Shown one piece after another: positions 46,640-58,700 of a stretch of DNA of 64,000 nucleotides. The position numbers were made by a program, and so were the translations under genes. Below the pieces are notes generated by a model, which ran no database searches, had not been told where the DNA came from, and saw only the letters and a program-made list of their open reading frames with translations. Numbering within the stretch: the stretch's first letter is position 1; each line of letters starts with the position of its first letter. The DNA is from Melastoma dodecandrum (Eukaryota > Streptophyta > Magnoliopsida > Myrtales > Melastomataceae): positions 930,001 to 994,000 of the forward strand of contig JARUPY010000079.1 of the NCBI GenBank assembly GCA_029817715.1. The letters are read 5' to 3'.

Positions 46640-47188
46640 TGTTTACACGGCAAACGACATTTTGGGTTTTCTACGATGGGCTTTGATGGATACTAGGATC
46701 GACGTTCTTTGCAAAATATTCGATCGTTGTGTCGAAGGTGACTGTCAAGGCAAGGATCGATGTTGAGGTCAGGAGGAGGTCGAGGAAGGGCAGTTCGATA
46801 GAAGTATCGACGTCGGACGTCAAGACCCGAAGGCATTGCTCACGAGCATCGATGATGGAGGCGTCTTAGCAGTTGAATAATAGTTAGTTTTAGGATGATT
46901 AGCACGTATTAAATATGTGTCGGTTGACAGTTATTAATTAGTGTCTATAAATAAGTCAGCCCTGGTCAATTGTAAAGACACGACAATCATTCTATGACCC
47001 CAAATGGCTGCTTGGTTGTTAACTTATCTTTTCGCAATCGTTTTAAGTGTTGTTGCAAGATGGCTGTAAGTTTTTCTCTTTATGCTTAGTGAATTCTGAT
47101 TGTTCTTTATTGCTTTCTTTATTGGCGACCACATTTCATTCAACATTTTGAGTCCCCGATATATCGCGATGTGTTTTGTCCGCAAACA
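46640..47188 (+). repeat. 5' LTR
   Basis: It starts TGTTTACACGG and ends GTCCGCAAACA. A TATAAATA box lies at 46946-46953. The homologous 3' LTR word at about 59555 is TATAAGTA. Confidence 0.92.
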
Positions 47189-47194
47189 CGTTTT

Positions 47195-47212
47195 TGGAGA
47201 CCACAGTGGGAG
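47195..47212 (+). other. Candidate primer binding site
   Basis: TGGAGACCACAGTGGGAG begins seven bases after the 5' LTR, with the TGG expected opposite a tRNA CCA end. I cannot assign the tRNA. Confidence 0.35.
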
Positions 47213-47272
47213 ACAAAAGTGAGTTTTGTGCGATTACACGGAATGTCAATAACCCGAAGTGCGGCTAACAGA

Positions 47273-49771
47273 ATGGCTGATTCTCGTTTTGATTCGGAGA
47301 CCAATTCTGGGCAAGGCCAAACTGTTAACATTAGCCAGAGCAGTCGGAATGGGCAACAAAATGCCTAAAACATTGGACAACAAAATGTCCAAGCGAAGGA
47401 GCGATGGACATCCCTCGTGTCAAACGTCTTGCCAAATTTGTCGGGGACAGTCCATTTGGACGTGTTTCTGCAAGTGCAGGCCAAGAATCAGGAGAATTTT
47501 TTGGAGTTACAAAAGCAACTCCAGGGATTAACCGCCAGGATCGATGCCGAATATTCCCCCGATACTGTGGCTAGAAGGGCTGCTATTCGAGATGGGAAGC
47601 GCAGGGTATGTTTTGATAATGAGACCACCCATTATCCTGTCCATTTAGCTCTAGACTATCGACGGACTGAACCAAGTAGGTCACGTTTTGTCTTCGACAA
47701 TCGAAACGAATTTGTCACTCCTGATCGATTGAATCACTATAACGAGTTCGTCGAACTTGATGATGATGTGCAGGATCCCTATCGACCACAGGCATAAGCA
47801 CCTCCTCATCGTCGAAGGGAGAGCCATTATACGTGGTTCACTGTCGACAACCCTATCCGCGGACCACCTATAAAAAGTCAAGTCCCAAGGAGGAACCTTT
47901 CAGTGATCCCTAGGTACGTCCCAAGGGATCACTGAAAAGGTTCCTAGGTACGTCCGAGACCACCTGTAGAAGGGTCATCGACTTGTAGAAGGACAACTTG
48001 ACCTTTTACAAGTCGATGACCAAGCTTCAACTTGACCTTCGACAGGGAAGCTGATAGGAATCTTCGGGAAAGGTAAGTCCCTAGAGTCCCTCTGAGGCCT
48101 ATTGATCCTGTTGATTACAGAGATGTGGTCGCACGAATAGTTGAGCAAATGGTCCCGGGAGCGGTGCGTCGAGAAGAGGTTAGTCTTTACAGGACATCTT
48201 ATCCTGAGTTCATTAATCGGGATTATTCTTATCCTAGAGGTTTTAAAATCCTCAATTTCACTCGCTTCTCTGGTGAAGATGAGATGACACTGATGGAGCA
48301 TACAGCTAGGTTCACTCATCAAACGGGTGAGGCATCGAACAACGACCATTGGAAGCTTTGACTCTTCCCCAATTCACTTACTGGACCAGCGTTTACTTGG
48401 TACATCCATCTCCCGCCTAACTCAGTGCATAATTGGCAAGATATGCAAACGCAGTTCATGCAGGCCTTCGCTACTCTTGATTCAACCATCTCTTTGGTTG
48501 AGTTGACTAAGATGCGACAGCAGCCTGGAGAACTTGCAGCGAGCTTCCTGCAGCAATTATGAAAGGCTCGACTTAGATGCAAGAGTCGCGAAGATGAGGT
48601 GGTTAACATAGCCCGTGATGCTCTTGATATCCGTATCCGAAAGAAAATTGAAGGGGAAAAGTTCGAAGATCTCTATGAACTCTCTTTGAGGGCCACTAAG
48701 TATGAAAATCTACTCAGAGAAGAATCGAGGGAACGTACGACATATCAGATCGAGCGTACGCTTGTTGAAGTCGATATGGCTGAATTTGTCAAGGGCGAAG
48801 CTACTATTTGCGATCCAGTGTCGAAGAAAACCTTCAAAGCTAAGGCATCTCAGAAGTCAAATGCGGAGCGAAAATACTCCTTCGATATTGAGAAAGCTGA
48901 TGAAATCTTCGACTGGCTCCATAAGCGAGATCGAATCAAGTTGAAGCTTGGTCATCGACTTCCCCAGACTGACAAGGAGAAGAAGAAAAGTTATTGCAAA
49001 TGGCATGGGTCTTTTACCCACGCCACACATGACTCTCTAACTTTTAGAAACCTTATACAGGATCTCATCGAAGCAAAAATTTTGTGTTTCAAAGAGTCTG
49101 AAGAGTCATCTTCCGTCGATCAAAAACCATTTGTTGATTGTGAAGTTCATACCTTTTACATTAACATGGCTGATATTGTTCGACGTGCTTTTCAGGAATC
49201 CAATGTTTCTAGGGAGACTTATGTGATCAACAAGCTGTTCAAGAAGCTTCTCGACAAAGGAGTTGTCTCTTTTCCTATGGTTGCTTCGAGGCTGAAGAAT
49301 GAAGTTTGCTAGTGGCATATGGATGACACTCACACTACTGACAAGTGCTTCACTTTCAGGAAGTTTCTCCAGTCTCACCAAACAGAGGAGTGGTTCAATC
49401 TGACACCAATCGAGGAGGTTGCAATCAGGATTCCTCCCAAGGAGCCTTCGAAGGCGTTTAATCGAAACCCTAGAGGAAGAGGATCTGCCCCCGATGCTCA
49501 CGAAATCTTTCCTGATAAGGGGCATGTTATCCAGAAAGCAAAGGCAGCACCTCGTTTTCTCGAGGCTCAATCGATCCTGCTGACTGTCAATAGCGATGTG
49601 GATTCCTCTACCAAGTCAAGTGACCTGTCCAAGGAAACTGTCAGGAAAGGCGATGTTAAGATCAACTTCGACCTTCTCCCCGCCTTGATCAACAAGCCAT
49701 CAAAGATAGACCTCTTATTGCACAATTCCTTGAGAAAGCCGATACTTGCCGTCGGTGCAATCCTGTTCTGA
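47273..49771 (+). pseudogene. gag of the Tat-type element
   Basis: The first ATG after the LTR is at 47273 (MADSRFDSETNS), but a TAA follows at 47366. The frame continues to 47797. After an insertion-like hairpin region, the capsid part resumes at about 48120 (PRGFKILNFTRFSGEDEM, HTARFTHQTGEASNNDH) and runs, past two TGA codons near 48360 and 48560, into a long open segment at 48599-49312 (RKYSFDIEKADEIFDWLHK, YCKWHGSFTHATHD). The 49319-49771 segment continues (DDTHTTDKCFTFRKFLQ). Both TGA codons fit CGA to TGA changes. The protein would package element RNA; this copy cannot make it whole. Confidence 0.8.
47891..48020. repeat. Two adjacent hairpins in gag
   Basis: Hairpin 1: 47891-47911 pairs with 47924-47945 (aggaaccttt-cagtgatccct arms, one bulged base, 12-base loop). 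Hairpin 2: 47974-47987 pairs perfectly with 48007-48020 (gtcatcgacttgta). Both lie in the stretch where the gag frame is lost. Confidence 0.85.
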
Positions 49772-50070
49772 GGAACAAGATATTAATTTCTCAGCTATGT
49801 CACCTATGTTCGTACAATTATCTGTAGAAGCTGATCGTCATGTCTTCGGCAAATAAGTTTGACATTGTCCTAGTCGACAATCCGATCCAAAGTATGATCG
49901 AAAAAAATCCATTGCATTGCATGCCTGTTTTTGTTCATAAAGAGGATGTAGGGCAAGTCTAAGGATACGATCCCCAGAAAGGACAGTTTGTTCAGGTATA
50001 TCCTGAATATTATCTATCATGTCGATACTGACTTGACTTTTCTTGTTCTGATGGTGATGAGTGGAGACAG

Positions 50071-50850
50071 GTGAATAATCAATGGTCTCCACTTCCATCT
50101 AAGAGCAGTAAGAAAATGAAAGAGAGACGTCGAAGGAGAGCAGAGGAAAAACGACAAAAATCCGTTGACCCTACATTGGTCGAGGGGGAGAAAATCGATC
50201 ATGGTGACTTGTTTATGATCGATAACTCTGTTCCCCATGATGACCTTCCTAATGATAAGGAAAAAACTGTTGAGGACGATGATTTTGAGGATACCTTCGA
50301 CGACTCGGATTACAATCTAGTCAGGTTCGATGCTCTTGACAACACTATAGAGTGTAACGTTATTATGTTACCCACACAGTTTGTGGAACCTATGATCGAT
50401 AAACCTATCCCAGGTATTCTCAAAACTTCGACTCCTTGGGTCGTTCGTTGTCCTAGCTTTCCAGTAAATTGGTTTATTAAGCCTAGTCCTTCACTGCAAT
50501 CTCAGATGCGTTCTCTATACATAGAAGCAGAATTTAATGGGGTTCTTCTGAAGAAAGTTTTGGTCGATAATGGTGCGACGGTCAACGTAATGCATTTGCA
50601 TACTCTCAAATACTTAGGATATGACAATGCTGACGTTACCAACACCGATGTTGGCATAAGAGGTTTCAGCGGCCTTATGTCGAAGTGCGTGGGAATATTC
50701 CCACTCAAATTGAAAGTTGGAAGGTTTACGATGAATCTTTATAGTAGATGTCGATACTACATTTACCGCTCTTTTGGGTCGAGATTGGCTGCATAAGGTA
50801 GCACTGATCCCTTCTACTCTTCATCGAGAACTTATGCTTTAACTAGATTC
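50071..50850 (+). pseudogene. Aspartic protease region of the Tat-type element
   Basis: It follows a lysine/arginine-rich linker (KKMKERRRRRAEEKRQK). The text AEFNGVLLKKVLVDNGATVN holds the protease active-site aspartate in a D-N-G setting, followed by MHLHTLKYLGY and GIRGFSG. After a frameshift near 50745 the flap-to-end block LLGRDWLHKVALIPSTLHR is readable. The retroviral-type protease would cut the polyprotein; this copy is frameshifted. Confidence 0.75.
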
Positions 50851-51587
50851 TGAAGTTGATGTTGTTAAAGCTGATTTGCCAATTAATACTTGTCTTACCC
50901 ATGTCGAGATTTATACAGGAAATGTTATTGGTGCCGTCGATGACATGAGTTTGAAGAAGATATATTCTCTTGGAGATCCAAATGTCGGACCCCTAGGAGA
51001 ATCGACGGGAAAGTTCGAATACCTGATCAAATATGGGGGTCCTCCACATCCTATAGTCGATGCTCCATATGAGTGAGACTCTGATGTGGTATCTCAAGCC
51101 GTCGAAGGTGAGGCTCATGCAAAGTAGGAGGCAGAGCTTGCCGGAATCCTTTACTCTATTAAGGAAGCTGCTGAATTGGTCCCTATTGTTGACGAGGAAA
51201 ATGCTGAATTTGTCGACGGAGAAGTGAATCCTCACACTGAAGAAGGAGAGAAGGATGTTGATTTTGGCAGCCCGAACTTGGAGCCCGAGAGACTCCTCTG
51301 GGAGGGGGAAGATGATTGACAATGATCAAGTAGATGTAGTCGCTGATGTCTTAGAGCGACTATGAGTGTATAGGCTAACTAGGCCTGTAGTTAGTCCAGA
51401 AAAGTGTCTGGAAACCAGTTCGCTGGACGTAGATATTCCCGACCAGCGTGCTGTAGATGATGAGTCGAATCCTGGTTTGAAAGTGTGTATAGATTCGATT
51501 GGTGTTGTATGTCATCCTATCATGAATAAAACAACGTTTTGTGATAAATCTATAGTTGAATCTGCTGAAGATTGATGCACTTTCATT

Positions 51588-52430
51588 ATGCCTCGAGACC
51601 CTCTCGTAACTGTAAATTTGAGTGACGATGCAATCCAGCGACCTACCTTTATAAGTAGTTCGATTGACAAAGATCTATTTCAATCGATCCTAACCCTTTT
51701 AAAGGAGTTCAAAGATTATTTTGCATTGGATTATACAGAAATGCCTGGCTTGGATCGACGATTGGTCGAACATACTTTACCTACTAAGCCAGACTTCAAA
51801 CCCGTAAAACAAGCTCCATGTCGATTGCCAAGTAAACATAGACAGCAAGTCTTTGACGAAGTAAAGAAATTATTCGATGCTGGATACAAAAGGACATCTC
51901 GATACTCAGAATGGATTTCTTCTATTGTTCTTGTAAAAAAAAGAATGGAAAAATTTGAGTTTGTATCGATTTTAGAGATCTCAACAAATGAACTCAAGAC
52001 GAATATCTGATGCCAATAGCGGATGAACTCATCGATAAGACATCAAGACATAAAATTATGTCCTTTATGGATGATTATTCTGGGTATAACCAAATCTTCA
52101 TTGTTGAATGATATACATAAAACAACTTTTCGTTGTCGTTTTGGAATTTTTGAATGGGTTGTCATGCCTTTTGGTTTAAAGAATGCTGGCACAACCTATC
52201 AAAGGGCAATTAATCTTATCTTTAACCCATTGATTGGGTCATCGGTCGAGGTTTATATCGACGATATTGTTGTAAAATCGTTGGCACATCATTGTCATGT
52301 TGACGATCTTCAAAAAGCTTTTCTTCAAATGAGAAAGCACAACTTGAAGCTGAATCCCATGAAGTGTGCCTTCGGTGTTCACGCCGGTCAGTTTTTGGGA
52401 TTTTAGTTCATCATCGAGCGATGGGATTGA
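51588..52430 (+). pseudogene. Reverse transcriptase of the Tat-type element
   Basis: It begins in the RT N-terminus (MPGLDRRLVEHTLPTKP, then YSEWISSIVLVKKR), is shifted around 51950-52130 where MPIADELIDKTSRHKIMSF can be read, and is open again from about 52130 with FRCRFGIFEWVVMPFGLKNA and the catalytic VYIDDIVVKS. The YxDD aspartates are intact. At least two frameshifts and a stop break the frame. Confidence 0.85.
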
Positions 52431-53480
52431 TTCGAGTAAAATTAAAGCTATTCAGGATCTACCTCCTCCATCGACTAAAAAGCAGCTTCAAGCTTTCTTA
52501 GGAAGAGTCAATTACCTAAGACGATTTATAGGTAATCTAGCCAGTCAAACAACGACATTTTCTAACTTGTTGAAAGGATAAAGTAGTTTTGAATGGACTG
52601 ATAGTCATCAGGAATCCTTTGAAGCTATTAAAAAGTACCTTTTCAATCCACCAGTCCTGGTCCCTCCAGGATCGACCTTTTTCATTGTATATCGCTGCGG
52701 GCGATAAGGTCCTCGGATCGATGTTGGTACAAGAAGATAATCAATGTAAAGAACGAGTCATTTGTTACTTATCTCGGATCCTTACTCCCATCGAATATAA
52801 GCATACTAATAATGAGAAGCTATGCCTTTCATTATATTACGCTGTCATGAAAATTCGATACTATATTGGGAGTAAGCCAGTGTATGTAGTATCGAATGCT
52901 CATGTGTTAAAAATGTTGTTCGATAGCCCTATGTTATTTGGTAGGCTTAGCAAATGGAACCTTATCTTGTCTCTTTTTGATCTTCAATATCGGTGACAAG
53001 TGTCGATCAAAGGACATGTATTAGCCAACTTTTTAGCCCAATATACGGATTCTAAATTAACTAGTTCTCAAGATCCGAAGGAATTTTGGGAAGATTGGTT
53101 TGATGGGTCTGTGTCCAACGAAGGGGTTGTGGTAGGAATTTATATTTTATCTCCTTTGAAAGTAAAACAAAAATTAGCTTATAGAATCGGCGAAATGTTA
53201 ACAAATAATTCCGTCGAATATGAGGCTGTAATAATTGCTTTGCAGACCATGATCGATTTTCAAGTGCCCTATGCGGTAGTTCGAGGGGATTCACAACTTG
53301 TCATCCATCATGTCAAAGGATCGAGTATGAGTACCTTCGATAATCTGTAGAGATACTTGGATAAAGTCCACGAGTTGTCTTCTTTCTTTAAAGAAGTTCA
53401 TTTTGAACACATCCTTAGGGAAGCCAATTCCATGGCAAATGAATTGGCATAACTTGCCTCCGGTTCTAAAATAAGTCATC
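52431..53480 (+). pseudogene. RNase H plus second, archaeal-type RNase H
   Basis: The RT-attached RNase H reads RPFSLYIAAGDKVLGSMLVQ, RVICYLSRILTPIEYKHTNN and YYIGSKPVYVVSNAH. After a TGA at 52996 a second RNase H follows: WFDGSVSNEGVVVGIYILSP, NNSVEYEAVIIALQ, VRGDSQLVIHHVKG and, past a TAG at 53348, ILREANSMANELA. Its D, E and D residues are present, but the last carboxylate position has Asn (MANELA). A second RNase H of this type is the diagnostic trait of Tat/Ogre elements. Confidence 0.8.
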
Positions 53481-53482
53481 GA

Positions 53483-54916
53483 ATGATGCAAGAAATTGGA
53501 GGACAAGTACAAACAATACATTCTGTGTTGAATAACGATTCTACACATGTGAATGTCATTAGTATTTTCCGATCGACAACTGATTGGAGAAAACCATTCA
53601 TGGAATTCTTCTCTAATCCTGGGAAGGGGGCAACCCGCCAAGTAAAGTTATCGGCAAGATTCTATACTGTAATCGATGATGTACTGTATCGAAAGCAGAG
53701 TGACGGTTTCCTTTTAAGATGTGTTGATATGGATGAAGCAATCACTGTCATGATAGAAGAACACAAAGGTCTTTGTGGTCTTCATCATGCTGGACCCAAT
53801 ATATGTTTGTCGATCAAGAGGTATGGCTTCTTTTGGCCTTCGATGATGAAAGATTGCATCAACATGGCCGAAGGATGTAGGAATTGTCAAAAGCATGGAC
53901 CCATTTCACATGCACCAACAACTCATTTACATCCCATGGTTAAACCTTGGCCATTTCGAACGTGGGCCATGGATATTATTGGAGAAATAAGACCAAGCTC
54001 GAGTAACAGAGATTCTTATATCCTCGTGGCCACAGAATATTTTACAAAGTTGGTCGAAGCAAATGCTTATAAAAAAATTACCCAAAGCGAAGTGACATAC
54101 TTCATTCGATCCGACCTTATTTATATATTTGGCATTCCTCAAAATATAGTGGTCGATAATGCTATCGCTTTCAATGGCGCCATGATTAAAGAGTTTGCAT
54201 TCGAGTTTCAATTTGTGTTAACAAATTCATCTCCCTACTACGCTCAGTCGAATGGACAAGCTGAATCTACTAATAAGATCATCAAAAACGCCATTCAGAA
54301 GATGATCGATGATAACCCTCGATCTTGGCATACTTTGTTGTTGGATGTACTCTGGGCTTTGCGTGTTACTAAACGAGAAAGCATCGGACAAACGCCATAC
54401 AACTTAGTTTATGGACATGATGCTGTCCTTCCAATCGAAGTTCGTTATAAATCGAGGCAATTTTTGGCCCATCAGGAAAATTGTCCCGTTGGTATTGAAG
54501 AATCGATGCACATCGAATTAGAAAACTTAGAAGCGATACGCTTTCAGGCACTGAATCGAATTCAGGTCCAAAAAGAAAGGGTCGCTCGAAGTTATAATAA
54601 GAAGGTCGTCTTAAAATCCTTCAAGAAAGGAGACTTAGTTTGGAAAATGATCCTCCTGATTAGGAAGAGAGATTATTTCATAGGTAAATGGTCTCCTACT
54701 TGGGATGGTCATTTTAGGTTCGATGAAGTTTATCATAAAAACGCTTATCACTTTTCAAATTTAAGTGGTGAACCACATGCCTTGAAGGTTAATAGTAAAC
54801 ATTTGAAACTCCATCGACCAACTCTGTGGGTTTTACAGTCCAAAGAAATCCGATCTCGATATCCCGAATTATGGTCACAATTAGTAGGGATAGTCGACAT
54901 TACAGAAAATACTTGA
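53483..54916 (+). CDS. Integrase of the Tat-type element, open reading frame intact
   Basis: An uninterrupted 477-codon frame. The zinc-binding HHCC motif is present (EEHKGLCGLHHAG and GCRNCQKHG). The catalytic triad is complete: AMDIIGEI, then VVDNAIAFNGAM, then NGQAESTNK, with DD35E-like spacing. A C-terminal GKWSPTWDGHFRFDEVYH block (normally GPF) precedes the end LKVNSKHLKLH. It would insert the element cDNA. As part of a pol polyprotein whose upstream parts are broken, it probably has no route to expression here, which makes its open frame unusual. Confidence 0.88.
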   Translation: MMQEIGGQVQTIHSVLNNDSTHVNVISIFRSTTDWRKPFMEFFSNPGKGATRQVKLSARFYTVIDDVLYRKQSDGFLLRCVDMDEAITVMIEEHKGLCGLHHAGPNICLSIKRYGFFWPSMMKDCINMAEGCRNCQKHGPISHAPTTHLHPMVKPWPFRTWAMDIIGEIRPSSSNRDSYILVATEYFTKLVEANAYKKITQSEVTYFIRSDLIYIFGIPQNIVVDNAIAFNGAMIKEFAFEFQFVLTNSSPYYAQSNGQAESTNKIIKNAIQKMIDDNPRSWHTLLLDVLWALRVTKRESIGQTPYNLVYGHDAVLPIEVRYKSRQFLAHQENCPVGIEESMHIELENLEAIRFQALNRIQVQKERVARSYNKKVVLKSFKKGDLVWKMILLIRKRDYFIGKWSPTWDGHFRFDEVYHKNAYHFSNLSGEPHALKVNSKHLKLHRPTLWVLQSKEIRSRYPELWSQLVGIVDITENT

Positions 54917-55794
54917 GTGATAAACAAAGTCGATTCACTATGAAACACTACAAGTACAAGTGGATCGATACATATTAAATAAAATAAAGTTATACATTCC
55001 TTTGATATTAAGCACGTCGATCGTCGATTGTTGTACGCACTGTTGTCGACATTAAGATCGATTGTTGCATTCGCTGTAGTTGTCGCTCCAGTCTTCCTTC
55101 GTTTGGAGAGCATCCGTGCGAGGGGCTACCATCAATGTCCCCTGCTTCGTTTGCTCCAGACCTGCCTCGAAAATCCATCAGCATTGCGGCTTTAACAGCA
55201 GGCAATATTTGGAAAGGATATTCGAGAAGGCCAGAAAGGCCTCATGGCCCGATACCACGAAGCGACGTTTGCAACCTGGGCAAACTTTATGTCGCTTGGC
55301 TCAAGCTAATACTTGAGCCACTGTGCCGGGCGATGGAAGTGAACCCTCTACCTAAGGTTGAGGACTTAGGCTTTCATGGGCTAAGGTTGAGAACATAGGC
55401 TCTGTGTTTAGAGGGGAAACTGATGAGATAGGAAAGAAAGCTTCACGGCGGGACATTGTAGCTGGGATTGTTTGTGAGAATGTGGGCATATGGTCCCATG
55501 ATGTGCTATTTATAGACAGAGGTATTAGGCTGCATCGATCGTAGATAAACTCAACAGCCACTAGGAAATCTCAACACTTCCCGGAGAATCTTAACGGCCT
55601 CATTAAATTAATGGATATTCCCGATGAACGTATTTAATCATCTTAAATATGCTTCGATTAAGAGTTTGGAGTCATGAGCTCGATCAAAGAGAAATTGGAC
55701 GAAACATGCCATTCATTCGAAGGAATTCATGAAACAAACGAAAACAAAAGGAACAACAAATGCATCTAAGTCGATGATTCAATATCGACGACAA
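54917..55794. other. Tat element 3' region between integrase and antisense gene
   Basis: No certain gene. Both strands have short open frames at 55008-55400, and their coding nature is doubtful. Confidence 0.4.
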
Positions 55795-58700
55795 TCACTG
55801 CTCGGGGCCATGCAAGAGATTAGCTAGCAAATCGGCAAAGTAGGCTGGAGTGTTGTTCTTCAGGACGAGCATATTCACGACCTTCTGGGACGAAATCAGG
55901 TTGTTTATCTCGTACATGGGAATGCGATTAGCATCGACTTCTGTTTCAGCCTCTGCCAATTCCCTCTCACGAGCAACCGCCTTGGCCTCACACTGCTCCC
56001 ACTTCATTGACAGCTCCGCGATTTCAGCCTTCAGTCGTCATTACTCCTCGACCAGATGTCGATGGTCAGCAGCAACTGCTGTCACCTTTTGCTGAACAGA
56101 CTCGAAATAATTCACCTTCGAAGAAATATCTTTCCACTCCTGTCCTCCGAAAGAACCTTCTCCCAATCTTCCCAAGATTTCCAAAATGTTTCTTTGAAGC
56201 ATTGACAAATGCCTAACAGGTTGATGGGAGCTTTGGCGTGTCTCTCTATGGCTTCAATAACTGGAATTATCTTATCGAAGTTGGACTTCGACGGTTCCTC
56301 GCAACGCAGTGCTTCGAGCAATCTCAGAACGAGTGAGGAAGGATCGCTTGGATCGATGCTCACTCGATTTGCGTCGCTTGATGATGCAGCATGACTGGCG
56401 CTTGCTGGGACCTTCATTGGTGACAATTTTAAGTCATTATGTTCGAAATAATATTTATTTTAGTTCACATCTCTAAAGCAAAATGCATAGCGAAGTTCCT
56501 TACCCGAAGTTGGTCAAAGAATTCGACTAACACTGGATCATCCAGTCCTCTAGGCGCTTCTGGTGTTTGGGATCCTGTATTTATGTTTTTGGGTGGCACC
56601 ATATTTGCCGGGGGAGGTACTGTGTCTTTCGAATGAGGAATGTTTACCTGAGAAGGTATTTTCGGATATGAGTTGACGGGGGCATCGTCACAATCGAAGG
56701 ATTTTACTTGCATGGTTCGCTCAGGAATGGATTCTTCGATGGTCGGATCATAAGAGAGTGAATAGACCTAAGTATGTGGGAAGTTTAGTAAAATCTAGAT
56801 TTGCTTGAAGTAAATTTGAAGGATATACCTCTGCATCTCGCCCAAGATATACGTCTTGAGGAGTAGCTTCTTTGATGTTCCCAGTAGCCCCCTCGGTCGA
56901 ACCTTCTTCAGAAATACTCATCGCTGCTTCCTCGGTTGCACCTTCAACAATCGAAGGAAGATCTTCTGCTGGAGGCAATGGCGGTGTGAACAAGTCTTCA
57001 TAATCGACCTACGCATACGAAACATGTTTAAGATTCAAACATATTTTCATTCAGACATCAATCTTCATTTTACAATGTTAAACTCTTGATTTCTCTCCCT
57101 TGATTCTGGAGGGACTTCTTCCCCTTCGGTAGTTGGAGAGACGACAGTTGAAAGATCGACTACTGGAGGATCGACTTTGAGTGTGTCATCCCCGTGTTGA
57201 AGAATTTCCTTGGCAATTGGAGTGGGCTTTTTCTTTCTAGAGCGTCGATGGAGATTCGCATTTGCCTCCTCTGCGGTTTCGTCAGACGATTCACCTTTGT
57301 TTGTCGAAGAGGCCCAAGTATTGAGTTTCTTCGATGCGGCCGTTGGTGGTACACTGTCCAGTGCCCCTGTGAAATTGATTTTAAATGGTTGTCGATTAAA
57401 GTTGATATCAAGCGTTCACGAGTAATACCTGGCATCAGCGATTTCTCATGCTTTCCAATAAGACCACTAAGGATGTCTTCCTTTTCTACTAGCGATTATG
57501 CTCCTTTTCTAGGAAATTCGGCCTTCGATAGTATCTTTTTGGATGTCCTCTTCCAACAAAAATCGGACGTCCTGGTTGCGTTGCATCTCCTAAGTTCTCA
57601 GAAAACGTGACTTTGCAGATGGATTGCTCTAGGGTAGTAAAAAGCTGCAAAAAATCGGGAGAGTTAATCGTTGGTCGGTGGCGTAACTTGTCATATACTA
57701 CTATTTTTACCTTGTCGGCCTAGGTGACGTGGATGTCGACTCGTTCTTCTAGATTGGTATTGAAAGAGTCGATGAAAGGGAAATGTCAACTCTAAGCAAA
57801 TCCTAGTTGTCGTGCTACGAATTGGGGATTGTAGACTTCGACGAAAAATCCTTTGACATCGCTACCGACCAAGTCTCTCGGAGTCAACACTTGATTCCAA
57901 AATGAGTGGGGCTCCAAGGACTGTCGAAGCTTGCATAAGTCAACACTTCCAAGGAAAGGTTGCCAATAGGGCTTACTAGTATATAGGAGTCGATTAAGAT
58001 ATCCTGAGGTAGACTCTTTTCCCCAGTTACCGAAAGAAGCGAACGACCTCTAGACCATAAAATGTTGACGAGTCATCATCCATCGACAACTTGAAGTGGT
58101 GCAGACCAGGAAAGTATAGGTATGCCCATGCTGAGGTGATCCATAGAGGACCCAATGCTGGTCTAGCAGGGAATGCCTCTGGGATCTTCAAGTCGACTGC
58201 AACAGCTTCGAAGTGAGCTTAATAAATCAGGCTAACGGGGAACGGAGCCATTGCCACTGCAATAAATGTACTTTACTAAACAGTTCGCTATTGGTGCCAT
58301 GTACTTCAGCGACTGTTTGCTGCTACTGCAATAAATGTACTTCGCAAGCCACTTGATCATAAACTGGAATTCCTCCGTATCACCCCAACTCCGTGGGTCT
58401 TTCTTCGCATGATCTTCGACGACCGAACTAAGACGCTGTCCATTCTCAAACTTGAAATCGTCAGTCTTTTCGACCAATCTAACAGGGTCACCAATAGAAT
58501 ATCATCCTGTTAAGAAGGTTATGTCCGGAATGGTCACGGTCATGGGGCCTTCTTGAAGGTAGAAACAGTTGGTCATAAAATTCCACAGATCTAAGAGTGC
58601 TGCAACCGATTGAGGGTTGCACCTCATCGGCTCTGTCGGCGCTCTCACTAAATGATAGATCCCTATCTTCTTCCATTTCTCGTGTCGGAGCTTGGATCAT

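Noticed and set aside
55135..55398. 87-codon plus-strand frame after integrase
   Set aside because: A minus-strand frame overlaps part of it and neither has a known domain; left unassigned.
57194..57610. 138-codon plus-strand frame
   Set aside because: It lies opposite the antisense PMD gene relic and has no motif of its own.
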